A stretch of 64,000 nt of DNA from Pseudoips prasinana (Eukaryota; Arthropoda; Insecta; Lepidoptera; Nolidae). The notes beneath the pieces are model-generated. The model made no database searches, was not told the origin of the DNA, and worked only from the letters and a program-made list of their open reading frames with translations. How positions within the stretch are numbered: the first letter of the stretch is position 1; each line of letters starts with the position of its first letter. This document shows positions 24,360-34,955 of this stretch, piece by piece. The stretch lies in assembly GCA_951640165.1 (NCBI GenBank), contig OX621245.1:18654330-18718329 (forward strand), written 5' to 3'. The translations under genes were made by a program, and so were the position numbers.

Positions 24360-24407
24360 TGGGCATCATAGTGAGCTTTGACTAATCAAAGCTTAATACG
24401 ATGCCCA
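24360..24407. repeat. Hairpin, 22-bp arms, 4-base loop
   Basis: Arms 24360-24381 (TGGGCATCATAGTGAGCTTT) and 24386-24407 pair with three mismatches around the loop CTAA. The word GGGCATCATAGT also occurs at 43547, so this may be a repeat end. Confidence 0.8.
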
Positions 24408-24435
24408 GTATATATTAAAGATTTATCTAATGAAT

Positions 24436-24710
24436 AATAATGTCCTCCCGACCGAATTTCGACTACGGCGGCCAGTCTCAATGGAGACTAGCCAATTGCG
24501 CAGGACAGATTATAGTGCACAAGTGTGTGCGCAAACTCAGGTGCACTATGTATCCATCACTCTCGTGATCCGATGGGATTACTAGCGACACGACCGGAAA
24601 GAGTTCAGGTACAGGAACGACGATTTTACATGCTCTCCGACGCACGGGGGTGTTATACCGGCAACTCCAGGACTTCGGGCTGATAGTGAGAAATTTATTT
24701 TTACGGACAA
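24436..24710 (-). mobile_element. SINE-C copy, reverse, head missing
   Basis: It aligns in order with the copy at 7898: CGGCGGCCAGTCTCAATGG, GTGTGTGCGCAAACTCAGG, CACGACCGGAAAGAG joined directly to TTCAGGTACAGG, then ACTTCGGGCTGATAGTG. It gives the uninterrupted version of the site where the fold-back element sits in the 7898 copy. The tRNA-like head is absent, as expected for a 5'-truncated insertion. Confidence 0.8.
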
Positions 24711-24904
24711 CAGTTTCAACGCTTGTGGTGAGTAAAAATGTTGTAGAACAGGTACAGAGTAAACCTCAGAGAACACGTATGACCGTCGCATCTGAGCTTG
24801 ACCTCTCTTCAGGTATATTAGAGTACCAATTCAATTATTTATGTTATGCAATGGGGACTATGGTAATTTGTGTTTGGACGCTATCATGAACTACTACATT
24901 GTCA

Positions 24905-25108
24905 GCACGTGTGGCGCAGCGGCTAAGACAGTCACCTCTCCGCTTCGTGACGCGGGTTCGAGTCCCGCGCCGGAAAACTATTTGTGTGACCCATAAATAA
25001 TTGTTCTGAGTCTGGATGTAATTTGGGTCCGTCTATTATGTTTTTATAAAGCACCCCGCGACACAGGGATTAGATTCCCTAGTGCGGGCGTTGTCTTTTT
25101 TTTTTAAA
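24905..25108 (+). mobile_element. SINE-B copy, forward reference
   Basis: The head GTGGCGCAGCGGCTAAGACA (A-box region) and GCGGGTTCGAGTCCCGCGCC (B box) is followed by the core TTGTGTGACCCATAAATAAT and GTTCTGAGTCTGGATGTAAT. The tail has CACCCCGCGACACAGGGATT and GTGCGGGCGTTGTC and ends in a T run. The intact boxes make this the best-preserved copy. It is not a tRNA gene: the acceptor stem does not close and the body continues. Confidence 0.88.
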
Positions 25109-25109
25109 C

Positions 25110-26100
25110 TACATTATGACCTGGGTAGAAAACTAGCCTAGGTTGAAATTGACTGATATGACTCCACTTCTACCTCCAATCAAGCGGATATCCTATTATA
25201 CTTTATAACTTTGTAATGTCATAATATCTGATTATTTTAGTAATTAGACATTACTAAATAAATACACGTATTTAATTTAAATATTATTTATCTACATAAT
25301 TCGGACAGTAAGAAAAACCCGGACTTACTATAAGAGAATAGGTGGCTATTTTAAGACTGCCGAACCCAAAAGGTCCCAACGAAACTCTATTACCACTATA
25401 TGTCCATTCCTCCGTCTGTCTATCTGTCACCAGGCTGTACCATATGATCCTTAGTAGTTAGACATTTGAAGTTTTAATAGAGTTTACATTTCCATTGTCC
25501 CTAAAACAACGAATATTGAAAAGAATATTTAATTCCAAACAATCGAATCAAATAAAACGTGCTCCTCATTTACGCGGCTTAAATGAAAACCTTTGTATGA
25601 ACTTAGTTCAAAAGTATTTTATTCTTTGAAAGATCGTCGATATAGGTAGGTGCCAACTGTTACTAGGGTAGCAACTAAATGATGCTATCAGAAACAAGTT
25701 ACCGCTTGGTAATTTCATTGGATTCAATAGAAAAACGAATCACAATAAAATAAACATGAACTAAGTAAAAACACTTACCCAGGACAAGGTCTGTGTTCTA
25801 CGGATTCAAGGTACTTGGAAAGTCCAAATTTATTATTTAGGTCCTGTACAGTGTACAACATTATTGAGACTTTTGGGTACTACGTAGAAACGTATCTCAG
25901 AAAGTTATAAATCATGTAACCGTGACACGAAGAAGCCTAAAAATGAAGTAGAATACCTGTCTACGGGGCGCGATTATAGCGGCAGGAAAACAAACGAAAT
26001 GAAATTATAACAAGTGCTACAAACGTTTACGTTTACGTATGCGACACCTACATTTTTTTACGTAACAATTTGTAATACAAAGTGGACGTTTATTTACATA
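25110..26100. other. No recognised feature
   Basis: AT-rich DNA; no supported gene, RNA or bordered repeat. Confidence 0.5.
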
Positions 26101-26149
26101 CAAACATAAATATTATAATTATTTGAATCAATTATTATTGCAATAACCT

Positions 26150-26600
26150 AACTTATTACCTAAAGAAACATAAATAAAATAAAATAAATACAAACATAAA
26201 TAAAAAGTCTAACCAATGAGCTTATGCGTCAAAAAATTCGTCGACATCGCTTTGAACCGGGAACGTACCCAGAAGGCTGGCAGCATTGCCATGTTGAATG
26301 ACAATGCTAATTCTAGCAGTAGCAGCCCTCTGATCACGACGTTTTGAGATGTCACGAAAAAGCGTTAAAGCGTTTGGACCCCACGGCCCGAGCGTTTCAA
26401 CTCCAAACGGCTCAAACATATAGTTACCAATAAGATTCACATATTGACGCCGTTTAGAGGTCTCCGCTAAAGCAGCAGCAGCACCAGCGGGTCCACTGGT
26501 GTTTGGAAGATGCGAAGGCGCCAAGGTGTCGACGCAGGTTGCATCCCACACCAGAGGCCTTCCCAACTTCCAAGGTAGCAAGGATATGTCCTTGCTATCG
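26150..26600 (-). pseudogene. I-like LINE ORF2 C-terminus, minus-strand segment
   Basis: Reading leftwards from about 26600 the translation gives LPWKLGRPLVWDATCVDTLA, then PSHLPNTSGPAGAA, YVNLIGNYMFEPFGVETLGP and RISIVIQHGNAASLLGT, then a stop near 26222. This is the end of ORF2 in an I-like lineage of lepidopteran LINEs. An A/T-rich tail (TTTATTTATGTTTG repeats on the minus strand) follows at 26210-26150. A small deletion removes residues between FRDISKR and RDQRAA. It abuts the inverted segment 26600-27300. Confidence 0.75.
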
Positions 26601-27300
26601 GGCCATCGTCATCCCACATATGGAAACACTTGGCCCAGTTGGAAAAGGTAGACAATATTATAAGAAACACCTTATCTTTTGTTTTAAATGTGGACATGGA
26701 CGACCGAGCGTGGATACAGGCTAACCTTCCGGTACGTTTTGGCGGCCTTGGCGTCCGCAAAATTTCTAGTATAAGTTTACCCGCGTATTTGTCGTCGGTG
26801 CATAGCACTGAAGAACTAACCCGTAAAATTCTGTGTTCTTCGCACGTTAATTCTGAGGTGCCAAGTTTGACCGACGCAATAAATACATGGATAATGACTT
26901 GCCCAAGTACAGACCTTCCAAAAAACCCTTTCTCACAGAGACAGTGGGACCAGCCAATCTGCAGCCACACCCGAGATATTCTTTTGAATACGTCGGGTGA
27001 CGTTGCCGAGCGTCCTGCTTGCTGACTGTCGGAGAGTGGGAATCGGGACTTTGGCTGCAGGCGTTGCCGTCATCACACTTAGGGACTATGCTGGATGACG
27101 GCACGTTCCGTCTCTCCACCTGCCTCCGTCTTGGCATACCCTGCGTCGCTCCTCATCGCTGTCACTGTGAAGAAGCTCGATGGTATGTCCTTGCTACCTT
27201 GGAAGTTGGGAAGGCCTTTGGTGTGGGATGCAACCTGCGTCAAGACCTTGGCGCCTTCGCATCGTCCAAACACCAGTGGACGCGCCGGTGCTGCTACATT
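26600..27300 (+). pseudogene. Same LINE ORF2, inverted upstream segment
   Basis: The plus strand encodes PSSSHIWKHLAQLEKVDNII, WIQANLPVRFGGLGVRKISS and ISLPAYLSSVHS, then after a frameshift near 27015 ESGLWLQALPSSHLGT and LRLGIPCVAPHRCHC, the beginning of the C-terminal zinc-finger-like region. About 60 codons are then missing and the text resumes with GMSLLPWKLGRPLVWDATC. The last 115 bp (about 27183-27300) are also present, inverted, at about 26475-26590. The order is that of a 5' inversion by twin priming. It is a dead copy. Confidence 0.75.
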
Positions 27301-27365
27301 TCTAAAATACTGTATAACATTTTTCCTTCATATCTTTAGATTTGATGAAAAGATTGTATACATAA

Positions 27366-28288
27366 CTAGCTGTGCCCTGCGGTTTTACCCGCGTTAAACT
27401 TTATAAATGATCACAGCTCCTCCCTCGTAGGTGATAGCGTGATAATATGTAGCCTATATGTTGACCCGACCTCTTAGTAATATTCATGTAAAATTTGAAG
27501 TAAATCCATGCAGTACTTTTTCACTCTTATTTAAAATAATTCCTTGATCCGCCGCTTAACCATGTCTCAGCTAAACCCTGCTCAACCACTTAAACCCCGC
27601 TCAACTATTTCTTTATTTAAAAACCCTACTTAAAGGTTTCTCAGCTAAGTAACGTCATTTTATTTTACACTGTCAACATTTCTGAGACTGGTATAGAGCT
27701 TGACCAAAATTAATCGACTAAATCGGATTATGTATCAAAACTTTATGATTTTTGCTCTATGGTAGACATGGAATGATAGATTTATGATCGTAACAGTGCA
27801 TTTTCAAGGACTATTGATTTTCTTCGGTGGATTTTGAATTTTGTGATAAGATATCAACTGGAATTCAGTATTTATTTAAAAATTAAAACGGTTAGTAACT
27901 TCAATAAAACCTCCATTCACAAACAAACGTCAAACAAAACGTCAACTGATGCACATAAAATCCGCCATATTTGAGCAAGCTTTAAACCAGGGGCCGACGT
28001 GGTTTAAATTTTGACATGGCTCAACCGCGGGTCAAAGTTAAATCGTGTTTTTAAATGAAAAATTTGATAAACCATGGTTGAGCGGCCGGCTTAAATTTAA
28101 GTAGCGTTTTTAAATAAGACTTTGAGTTTAGCCCGGACATATGTACAGACAAACAGACATACAGACAAAAATTCTAAAAACTATGTTTTTGACTTCGATA
28201 TCTGTTGCAGATCACGCCCCAAGTATCCTTTTAAAAAAATATTCAATGTACAGTTTTGACTTTCCTACGATTTTATTATATGTATAGA
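27366..28288 (-). mobile_element. Helitron, reverse, split by a 593-bp insertion
   Basis: The 3' end is at the left (A then CTAGCTGTGCCCTGCGG) and the 5' end at the right (TATATGTATAGA then T, the reverse of TCTATACATATA). It is the same family as 9566-9857. The Helitron text stops at TACTTTTTCACT and resumes at ACTTTGAGTTTAGCCCGG on either side of the inserted element 27526-28118. Confidence 0.82.
27526..28118. mobile_element. 593-bp DNA transposon-like insertion, 3-bp TSD
   Basis: It starts CTTATTTAAAA and ends TTTTAAATAAG, which are 11-bp terminal inverted repeats. It is flanked by ACT on both sides (27523-27525 and 28119-28121). Sub-terminal parts on both sides share words such as TACTTAAA and GCTCAACCA in inverted orientation. 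No transposase frame is visible, so it is non-autonomous. A 3-bp duplication fits PIF/Harbinger-like or CACTA-like elements, but the termini do not decide. Confidence 0.7.
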
Positions 28289-28790
28289 TAACTTAATAAG
28301 TGATCAGCAATTTGATAGTTTGAACATGAATTGAAACTGTCCTCGCGTATTTTACAAATAAATAACTACATCGTTTTTATATTTATTAACCCTTGACACT
28401 AAAATGGAATGTAATGAGTTTTTATCTGTGCATATGTAGCATCGTAGCTCTTAAATGGATGAAATTTCAACACACGTTTTTAAATATATGTAGTTTCAAC
28501 ATTTCCGTTTCTCAATCTAGATAGATTGAGAGGTAGGTATACGCACAATAAAAGTCGTTTTAGTTTTATTACATGTTATAACTATATACTAGAAACGGTA
28601 TTAGAGCGGATTATAATATCTATAAAAATATTATCTAACTGTGTATTTGCTAATAAATCCGAGTAAATAAATTAAATAAATTGAAATCGGTTTATAAAAG
28701 GCTTTTATAAGCGCTCGTAAATACTCAAGATATGGATTGAAGCATTACAAGGTATTTTTATAATATATCGAACTCAAAGTACAAATATAA
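28289..28790. other. No recognised feature
   Basis: AT-rich DNA. The small palindrome CTCAATCTAGATAGATTGAG at about 28513 is the only structure seen. Confidence 0.5.
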
Positions 28791-28794
28791 TATT

Positions 28795-28965
28795 AGTAGC
28801 GGCTAAGCTGTGGAACAACCTCCCAAACGACGTGTTTCTAGACTCAAGGTTAGAGTGAACAGGCATCATATAGGTACGCGCGGTCCACTTTCGACCACAT
28901 CTTCACTTACCATCAGGTGAGATCGTGGTCAAGCGCAAACCCATTTCGAATTAAAAAAAAAGAAT
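28795..28965 (+). mobile_element. CR1-like LINE 3' end
   Basis: The translation KLWNNLPNDVFLDSRLE is the CR1 ORF2 C-terminal signature. It is followed by CTTCACTTACCATCAGGTGA, GTGGTCAAGCGCAAACCC and an A run. It differs from the 16800 copy in its tail, so it is a related but separate family. Confidence 0.7.
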
Positions 28966-29035
28966 TGTGGTTAATCTTTGTTAACTATGAATAGTAATTT
29001 ATTTGTTTAATATATATTATTATTGTGTGCGAAAG

Positions 29036-29130
29036 AGGTATGCAAGGATCGTGACAAATGGAAGTCCGTTGTCTCTGCCTACCCCTCTGGGAAACAGGCG
29101 TGAGTCTATGTATGTATGTATGTATTATTG
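29036..29130 (+). mobile_element. LINE 3' end with TATG tail
   Basis: VCKDRDKWKSVVSAYPSGKQ then a stop, followed by GAGTCTATGTATGTATGTAT. This is the extreme 3' end of the LINE family also seen at 12604, 48490 and, degraded and reversed, near 38120-38195. Confidence 0.78.
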
Positions 29131-29740
29131 TGTACATATTATGTTCTATCTATATTGAGGTAAGAGTTAAATTTTAATAGTAACCTGTGTGTACAGCGCC
29201 GTTCTCTTCGGGGCCAATGCGCCCCAACTAAGCAGACCCAGCGAAACAAACTCAACGGGTTGCTATGCGACTAGTTTCAACACGGTCGAGTTGAGACGGT
29301 CCGCTCGAAGAAACATACTCAAGTGGCGTTTGGTCCACTTAATGCAATATTTTGTAGATGAACATAACATCTGCTCGGTGTGTTGTCTGTATAAGTATTA
29401 TGTTAAATTTAATATTTCTTTAGGAGAAAAAGCAAATATCAAAACAATTATACTATTCATTTTAAGACAGAGCCAACAGTTCTGTAGTTTATATATCTTA
29501 TCAATCATTATTACAGAAAGCACATATAACATAATATATTAATCATGTCTGTCTAGCTATAAGATCCCAGCTATCAATGTGCAGGTATGTGCCTAGCACC
29601 AGATATCTCTTTCATCTATGTACTCTTTAGAAGTACCACTAGTAATATGTTAAAATATGTATTGAAGCTTGTATCACATAGTTCAGTTATAATTGCATAT
29701 TCCACCGAATGTGTCACCGAAAAAATTAGCAGGTGGCATT
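29131..29740. other. Unassigned; one open frame
   Basis: A frame at 29189-29542 begins with GC-richer text and becomes AT-rich and hydrophobic. It has no recognisable domain, and the upstream TGTGTGTACAG could be a splice acceptor. Not called as a gene. Confidence 0.35.
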
Positions 29741-30060
29741 TCTAACATCCTGCCATGAACATGTGGCAGACTGGGCACGCTGTTAGATGGGCCATGGATT
29801 GGACCGACGCTCCACAAATACAGTCCATTTTGGGGCTGTTCGAGAGTCTCCACCTAGACATGTTTTCTTTTCTTCGGCCCACCTGAGTACGGACTCCGTA
29901 CGAATTTAGGGACTTCCAGATCAGCCACGGTAATTGATGTCCAAGCGGGAGGCTTTCGGAAGGCGTGACAAACTGATCCAGCAATGATTTTTGTGCACGC
30001 CAGCTGCTGCATCTCGCTGTTGAGGGATCGGTTGTTATCGGAGTGATGCATTTGGCAAAG
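29740..30060 (-). pseudogene. LINE ORF2 C-terminal zinc-knuckle fragment
   Basis: The minus strand gives RSLNSEMQQLACTKIIAGSV and FRKPPAWTSITVADLEVP, then after a frameshift KENMSRWRLSNSPKMDC and SVQSMAHLTACPVC. The spaced C, H and C residues fit the C-terminal zinc-knuckle region of non-LTR retrotransposon ORF2 proteins. It is broken by frameshifts and lacks the reverse transcriptase. Confidence 0.65.
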
Positions 30061-30149
30061 CTATTTCAACTTTTACGCCTTTGCGACGATAACCTGTGCC
30101 CATACAGGGTGTGCCGGGCTCACCATCCATTTAGGCCCGTTCTAGGGAG

Positions 30150-30315
30150 CTACTACATATACTAACTTTCTCTTGTAAACATATACTTATATAAACAATT
30201 ACACCCAGACTCAGGACAAACAGACATGTTCATGAACACAAATATCTGTCCTGGGTGGGAATCGAACCCACGACCTGCGGCGTGAAAGGAAAGCGTTTAC
30301 CAACCGGCCGCGGCC
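30150..30315 (-). mobile_element. SINE-A copy, reverse, tail truncated
   Basis: It starts within the tail (GCTACTACATATACTAAC) and continues through ACACCCAGACTCAGGAC to the reverse head GTGGGAATCGAACCCACGAC. The outermost tail part is missing. Confidence 0.85.
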
Positions 30316-30704
30316 CGTCAAAATTATTATTAAGTTATCATAACTAAATGTATGCTGTAAGGTGTCAGTACTTCTCCATTCACTCTCTTAGAAGTTTCAA
30401 AAGGCATTTTAAAATTCTGTTTATTCAAATTTACGCCCCAGTTGCGCATCAGTTAACTTGGAAACGTTACAATGTAAACTGTTACGTACATCCGAGTCCC
30501 GACGTCGACACTTTCCACTACACTGGCAGTAGTTAACGCCACCTGCCTTATACGTTATACTAGATACATGGCTCACTTTATGCCATCATAACAATAACAT
30601 CCCACCGCTTCGCTTCCCTTAGCCCCCGCCTTCGGCATACAACAGCACTCTCGGCAACACTAATAGGATCACATAATATAAACACCTCACAATTCTCTCG
30701 AACA

Positions 30705-31029
30705 TCTATACAAATAAATAAAATTGGAGTGTCTGTTTGTAATATTGAAATAACCGGATTTTACTACATAAATATGAATATATATACGGTACATACACCA
30801 AAATAATATTTTTTACAATTTTTGTCTGTCTGTCTGTCTGTTTGTTCCGGCTAATCTCTGAAACGGCTGGACCGATTTTGACGGGACTTTTATTGGGAGG
30901 TAGCTGATGTAATAAGGAGTAACTTAGGCTACTTTTATTTTAGAAAAAGTCATTTATTTTTACTAAATAACAAAAAAAAACAACAAAATAAACTAATTAA
31001 CACGCGGACGAAGTCGCGGGCACAGCTAG
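30705..31029 (+). mobile_element. Complete 325-bp non-autonomous Helitron
   Basis: It starts TCTATACAAATAAATAAA after an A and ends ACGCGGACGAAGTCGCGGGC followed by ACAGCTAG before a T. CGCG-GACGAAGT-CGCG forms the 3' hairpin expected just upstream of CTAG. The inside contains GTCTGTTTGTAATATTG, a (TGTC)n run and CGGCTGGACCGATTTTGACG. No protein is encoded. Internally deleted relatives are at 21540 and 21807. Confidence 0.88.
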
Positions 31030-31650
31030 TTCTAATTAAATATGTTACTATGTTAAGTACCTACTGATTTCTTGAATGAAACATCGTATCCGAAATTTCG
31101 ACGGCCTGATTTCTTCCAATACATTGAATCGATATTTAATGGCTAAAGTACGTCAAGAGGGAAAATTTATTCAATAATACAGAAGACAGGATTAACTGGG
31201 CTTGATAACGCTTCGCTTGAGCCGAACTCATCTACGGTGTTATAGCATTTTTGAGCCTCCGATTTCATATATACCAACAGACTTACCACAGCGATTGGCT
31301 TCTAAATCTGTTTTGTATCAATTCCGTGTTACCTTTTTGAATGGCGATATTAATTTTGGCACGGCCGAAGATAAGCCTTGGGATGTACAAATGAATGAAA
31401 TGTCGTGAACGGCAATATAGATTTGTTCAATTAATTTTTGTTGTAGGTATTATATGACTGTTAATTATTGACCGATACCTACTTTGGTATTGAGTTATTT
31501 ATGATAAAGCAAATAAGATAGAAAAAGCTTTTCTATCTAATTTGCCACGGAGGCAAGCGGGGACTAAAAGCAAATAAGATTACAACGTAAGAAACTCACG
31601 CCAAAGAAACGTAGAAATGCATAAGTGGTTTTTAAAGATGTTTTGTGCAA
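31030..31650. other. Mostly unassigned; small hairpin
   Basis: At 31509-31545 GCAAATAAGATAGAAAA pairs with its reverse complement around a 3-base loop with one mismatch. The rest is AT-rich with no supported gene. Confidence 0.5.
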
Positions 31651-31654
31651 CTGT

Positions 31655-31835
31655 TCGTCATCATCATCATATCAGCCTAAAGACGTCCACTGCTGGACAA
31701 AGGCCTCCCCAAGAATCTTCACAATAGCCGGTCCTGCGCTGCCCGCATCCATCCACTTTCCGCGTTTGCAAGATCGTCGGTCCACCTTGTAGGGGGCCTG
31801 CCCACGCTGAGTATTCCATGCAACTGTTGATCCAT
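31655..31835 (-). mobile_element. RTE-like LINE 3' end, reverse
   Basis: CATCATCATCATATCAGCC and AAAGACGTCCACTGCTGGAC followed by AAAGGCCTCCCC are the reverse of the common lepidopteran RTE 3' end with a TGA-repeat tail. The upstream coding part is decayed. A second short piece is at 54918-54962. Confidence 0.7.
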
Positions 31836-32489
31836 GTACGTTAATAACCCAAGACGAGGGTCATTTGTCCGAATGAAGATCGGAGTGGGCATTTAGCGAT
31901 ACGAATGTAAAGTAATGGTTATTCATGACCGGCGATGGTGGTCACGGCGCGTTTGCACACAGTCCAACACACTGAACATACATCTGCATGAACACGCGTG
32001 GATGCATTTTCTGTGTGTTGGACTGTGCTTGTTTTCTACACAAACGGAGATACTTACCAGCAACGTTAGAACACGCACTCACGCACTACAATGCAACATG
32101 CTGGGTAGTGTGCCAATCGCCAAAGGCAGCGAATTAACAATCGCGAATAGAAACTCTTTGACTTGTTCTAGGTAAGTCATGAGATCGTCATCCAGATAGT
32201 CTTAAGGCCTTTCTGGGATGACGGTGCTTACAGGTGGGTTGAAATGTATTTAACTATCGTGCTCATTAAACGACTTGAATGGTGCATGCTATGAATAACG
32301 ATACTCAGATGCTTGCTCAAGTTTAGGTTTCCGTCAAGCGTCACACCCAAATATATGGCTTTCCTCTCCCAAGGGATAACCAAAGCCTAGCTAATTTGGA
32401 ATGTTTCTATTTTTGGAGGGAGATCCGCAGGAAAAGAAAACGGCGCCACTATTTTTGAAAAAAAAAAAAATGTTACCATGGAATAAACG
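31836..32489. other. Inverted repeat in unassigned DNA
   Basis: At 31958-31972 and 32013-32027, CACAGTCCAACACAC occurs in perfect inverted orientation, 40 bases apart. An open frame here ends near GTAAGT but spans the inverted repeat and shows no domain. Confidence 0.5.
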
Positions 32490-32491
32490 TA

Positions 32492-32626
32492 CAGACGCCA
32501 GCACATCAAGGTACCCCAATCTGTCAAATCTTCCCAATTGAAAATGAACCTTATGCCTCTGTGATAAAGTTAAAAATTTATAAAAGAAATTTGACAGAAT
32601 GGGGTAACTGGATGTGCTCGCGTCTG
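32492..32626 (+). mobile_element. TA-flanked MITE, copy 1 of 3
   Basis: Terminal inverted repeats are CAGACGCCAGCACATC and its reverse complement (here with one change, GATGTGCTCGCGTCTG). They continue into TACCCCAAT/ATGGGGTA. The element is flanked by TA on both sides. It is 135 bp with no coding capacity. TA duplication and a CAG-starting end fit the Tc1/mariner group. Confidence 0.85.
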
Positions 32627-32629
32627 TAC

Positions 32630-33395
32630 ACACGTGAATCTAAAATGACTAAGTCTTACATCACATTTTTACAAGCCGTCAGTTATCAATGGTTTATTCT
32701 GAATCTCAAATAAATAAGTAATCTTGTAACTTTAACTTTTGCCAAGACGGTGTGTGTGAAACGAAAATGGAATGAACGTCGCCATTTCCGAGATTTATTA
32801 TAGTTATGAAATTTGACTGTAATTCTAAAGATATCATGACAGTGTAAACACGAGTCGAACAATGAGTAAGTGAGTATCTTGTGAAACGTCTAGAAATCGG
32901 TATCGAGACTACCCCCGTCTGAGTTTCACTCGCGTGTCGCCTGTAATATGCAATTTTCTAGTCATATGTACCCGAGAGTACCTTGCTAATAGGGATGGAA
33001 CATCATTCGTATATTGCTGGTCGATACCATATCTCCGATGGCAAATGGGAGTAGGAATTATACTATAATTGTATCTACTTGCATCATAATATTAAATAAA
33101 GTCATCCACACCAGTTCTAATGGAGGCAGGTTTATCACTAACACTATTTATTGAATTATCTTGTTTCAACTCACACTATGGACTTATGTCTCAAAATAAA
33201 GTAATTGAATTTTGAATTTGAGTTATTTTGAGTATTATTTTCTAGAAAGGTATGTTTAAACTTCTAGTAAAAATACTAATCATTAATTGTTGTCTCTTTA
33301 ATGAGTAATAAAGCCCCGTTGGCAAAAAGGGACAAAAAGAATGTTTTCCTATTGTCTGCGTTGTTTTATAATTTATAGTTTTTTTTTTTAGTTTT
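32630..33395. other. No recognised feature
   Basis: AT-rich DNA with no supported gene or bordered repeat. Confidence 0.5.
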
Positions 33396-33399
33396 GACT

Positions 33400-33478
33400 G
33401 TATGTGTGGCATAGCGTTTAAAGCAGTCGCCTCGTCACTTCGTGTCCCGGGGTCGATCCCGCGCAGAACAACTATTTA
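33400..33478 (+). mobile_element. SINE-B copy, head only
   Basis: TGTGTGGCATAGCGTTTAAA, CGCCTCGTCACTTCGTGTC and a shortened B box precede GAACAACTATTTATG. The SINE then stops at a T run where the repeat at 33480 begins. Confidence 0.7.
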
Positions 33479-33479
33479 T

Positions 33480-34000
33480 GTTTTTTTACCCGACTGCGGG
33501 ACGCAAAGGGTAATGTGTTTATCAGGCTATGTATGTATGTATGTTCCTTTGAAGCACTATACAGACCAAACGCCTGGACCGATTTTAATGATTCGCACGT
33601 CAATCGATTCCTTTCAGTCCGGAAAGTGTCACTAAAGACATGACGTTAGTGAAAATTCAATATGGCGACTACCGGACGCCATATTGTGAAAATTTAAAAA
33701 ATTAAAGTCAACAAAATATGTCACGTGGGGTATCGTTGAATAGGTATTTAAAAAATATTTTTAGTTTTCTTTCAACATTTTTCGATTTGACCGGCCGTTT
33801 AGGAGCTATATCGATTTAAAGTTGCGTAACAACTATTCTCACATATAGGTTTTAAAACAGTAGAAAATTACGATGAAAAGACGAAAACTTCGTATGACTG
33901 TGCGTGTGAGTGTTGATGGACATATACTAAAGTATCTATTAGGTATATTGGACTACCTAAAGTATCTAACGTCTAACATGGTCGCCCATTTCCAACTTCA
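33480..34000 (+). repeat. Unclassified lepidopteran-type interspersed repeat
   Basis: It begins TTTTTTTACCCGACTGCGGG, has a (GTAT)n run, then GCCTGGACCGATTTTAATGA, ATGGCGACTACCGGACGCC, CACGTGGGGTATCG and GACCGGCCGTTTAGGAGC. Boxes resemble those of the tandem repeat at 5400-5770. No coding frame or termini could be defined. Confidence 0.55.
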
Positions 34001-34466
34001 AACGATTTAGTACTTAACTTCACTTGAAAAACTATATATAGGTATACCTACCGAAATCGAATTGTTTTAAATGCAATGACAAAAAGATATCAAGAACAAC
34101 GTCCCTTTGGTTGGTGTGAGAATCGAACTATCAACAACCGAATTTCATGCGCTTTGTGGACAAGGTAAAATTTAAAGAAAAATGTTACCTTTAATATTAT
34201 GTTGGGGAGTAACTGTACATAAGTTGTAAGGGACAACTTTGAATCGAGCCGTTGTCGATCTCAGTTCGTGCATTTTAATTTTGAATTGAATCGAATTTTT
34301 CATAAAGTCAGGTTAAGTCTTTAGATGGTTTAATTATTAGTACTCTGTACCACCGCAAGCCACTAAACAATCCTCATGATATCAAATATCTCAATGAAAT
34401 CACGAGATTGCGAAATTTGCATTCATATAACAATAACGCGACACGCGTCAATTTAATACAAATTGT

Positions 34467-34955
34467 ATTAAAGAAGCTATTGAGCGGAACAAAGGCTCTA
34501 AAGTGTTTGCAAGAGAACTATCTGTTGGACTGAGGCAACTGACGAAGCTGAAAACTGAGGATGGCAGAATCTTCACGTCTAGACCTGAGTTGCTGGGAGA
34601 CATCGAGAGGTTCTACGGACAGCTGTATACGAAAACCCAGTCACCTGTCGATAGTTGTGCCTCAGATCCCAGAGCTCGACTAACCCAACACTTACCGACG
34701 ACATCCCGGACGTCAGCCTGTGCGAGATTAGAATGGCTCTCGAACAGCTTAAGAACAACAAGGCGCCTGGTGATGATGGAGTTACGGCAGAGCTTCTGAA
34801 GGCGGGTGGTACACCAATCCTACGGGCCCTTCAGAAGCTATTTAACTCCGTCATACTAGAAGGTCAAACGCCACAAGCATGGCACAGGGGTGTGGTGGTG
34901 CTCTTCTTCAAAAAGGGCGATAAAACCCTCTTGAAGAACTACATTGAGAAAGGTC
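34467..34955 (+). pseudogene. Non-LTR reverse transcriptase fragment (RTE-type)
   Basis: Frame 1 (34467 to about 34690) reads IKEAIERNKGSKVFARELSV, KTEDGRIFTSRPELLGD and IERFYGQLYTKT. Frame 2 (34655-34940) reads DDIPDVSLCEIRMALEQLKN, NKAPGDDGVTAELLKAGG and WHRGVVVLFFKKGDKTLLKN. NKAPGDDGV and the following block are the N-terminal part (motif 1-2 region) of a LINE reverse transcriptase. A frameshift lies between the frames and the palm catalytic motifs are absent because homology ends at about 34945. It cannot be active. Confidence 0.8.

Noticed and set aside
24905..24975. tRNA gene with intact A and B boxes
   Set aside because: The acceptor stem does not close and the same head is followed by the same SINE body and tail in several places, so it is a SINE head.
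31915..32175. 86-codon frame with a nearby GTAAGT
   Set aside because: It crosses a 15-bp inverted repeat and ends in a stop overlapping the putative donor; no domain was recognised.
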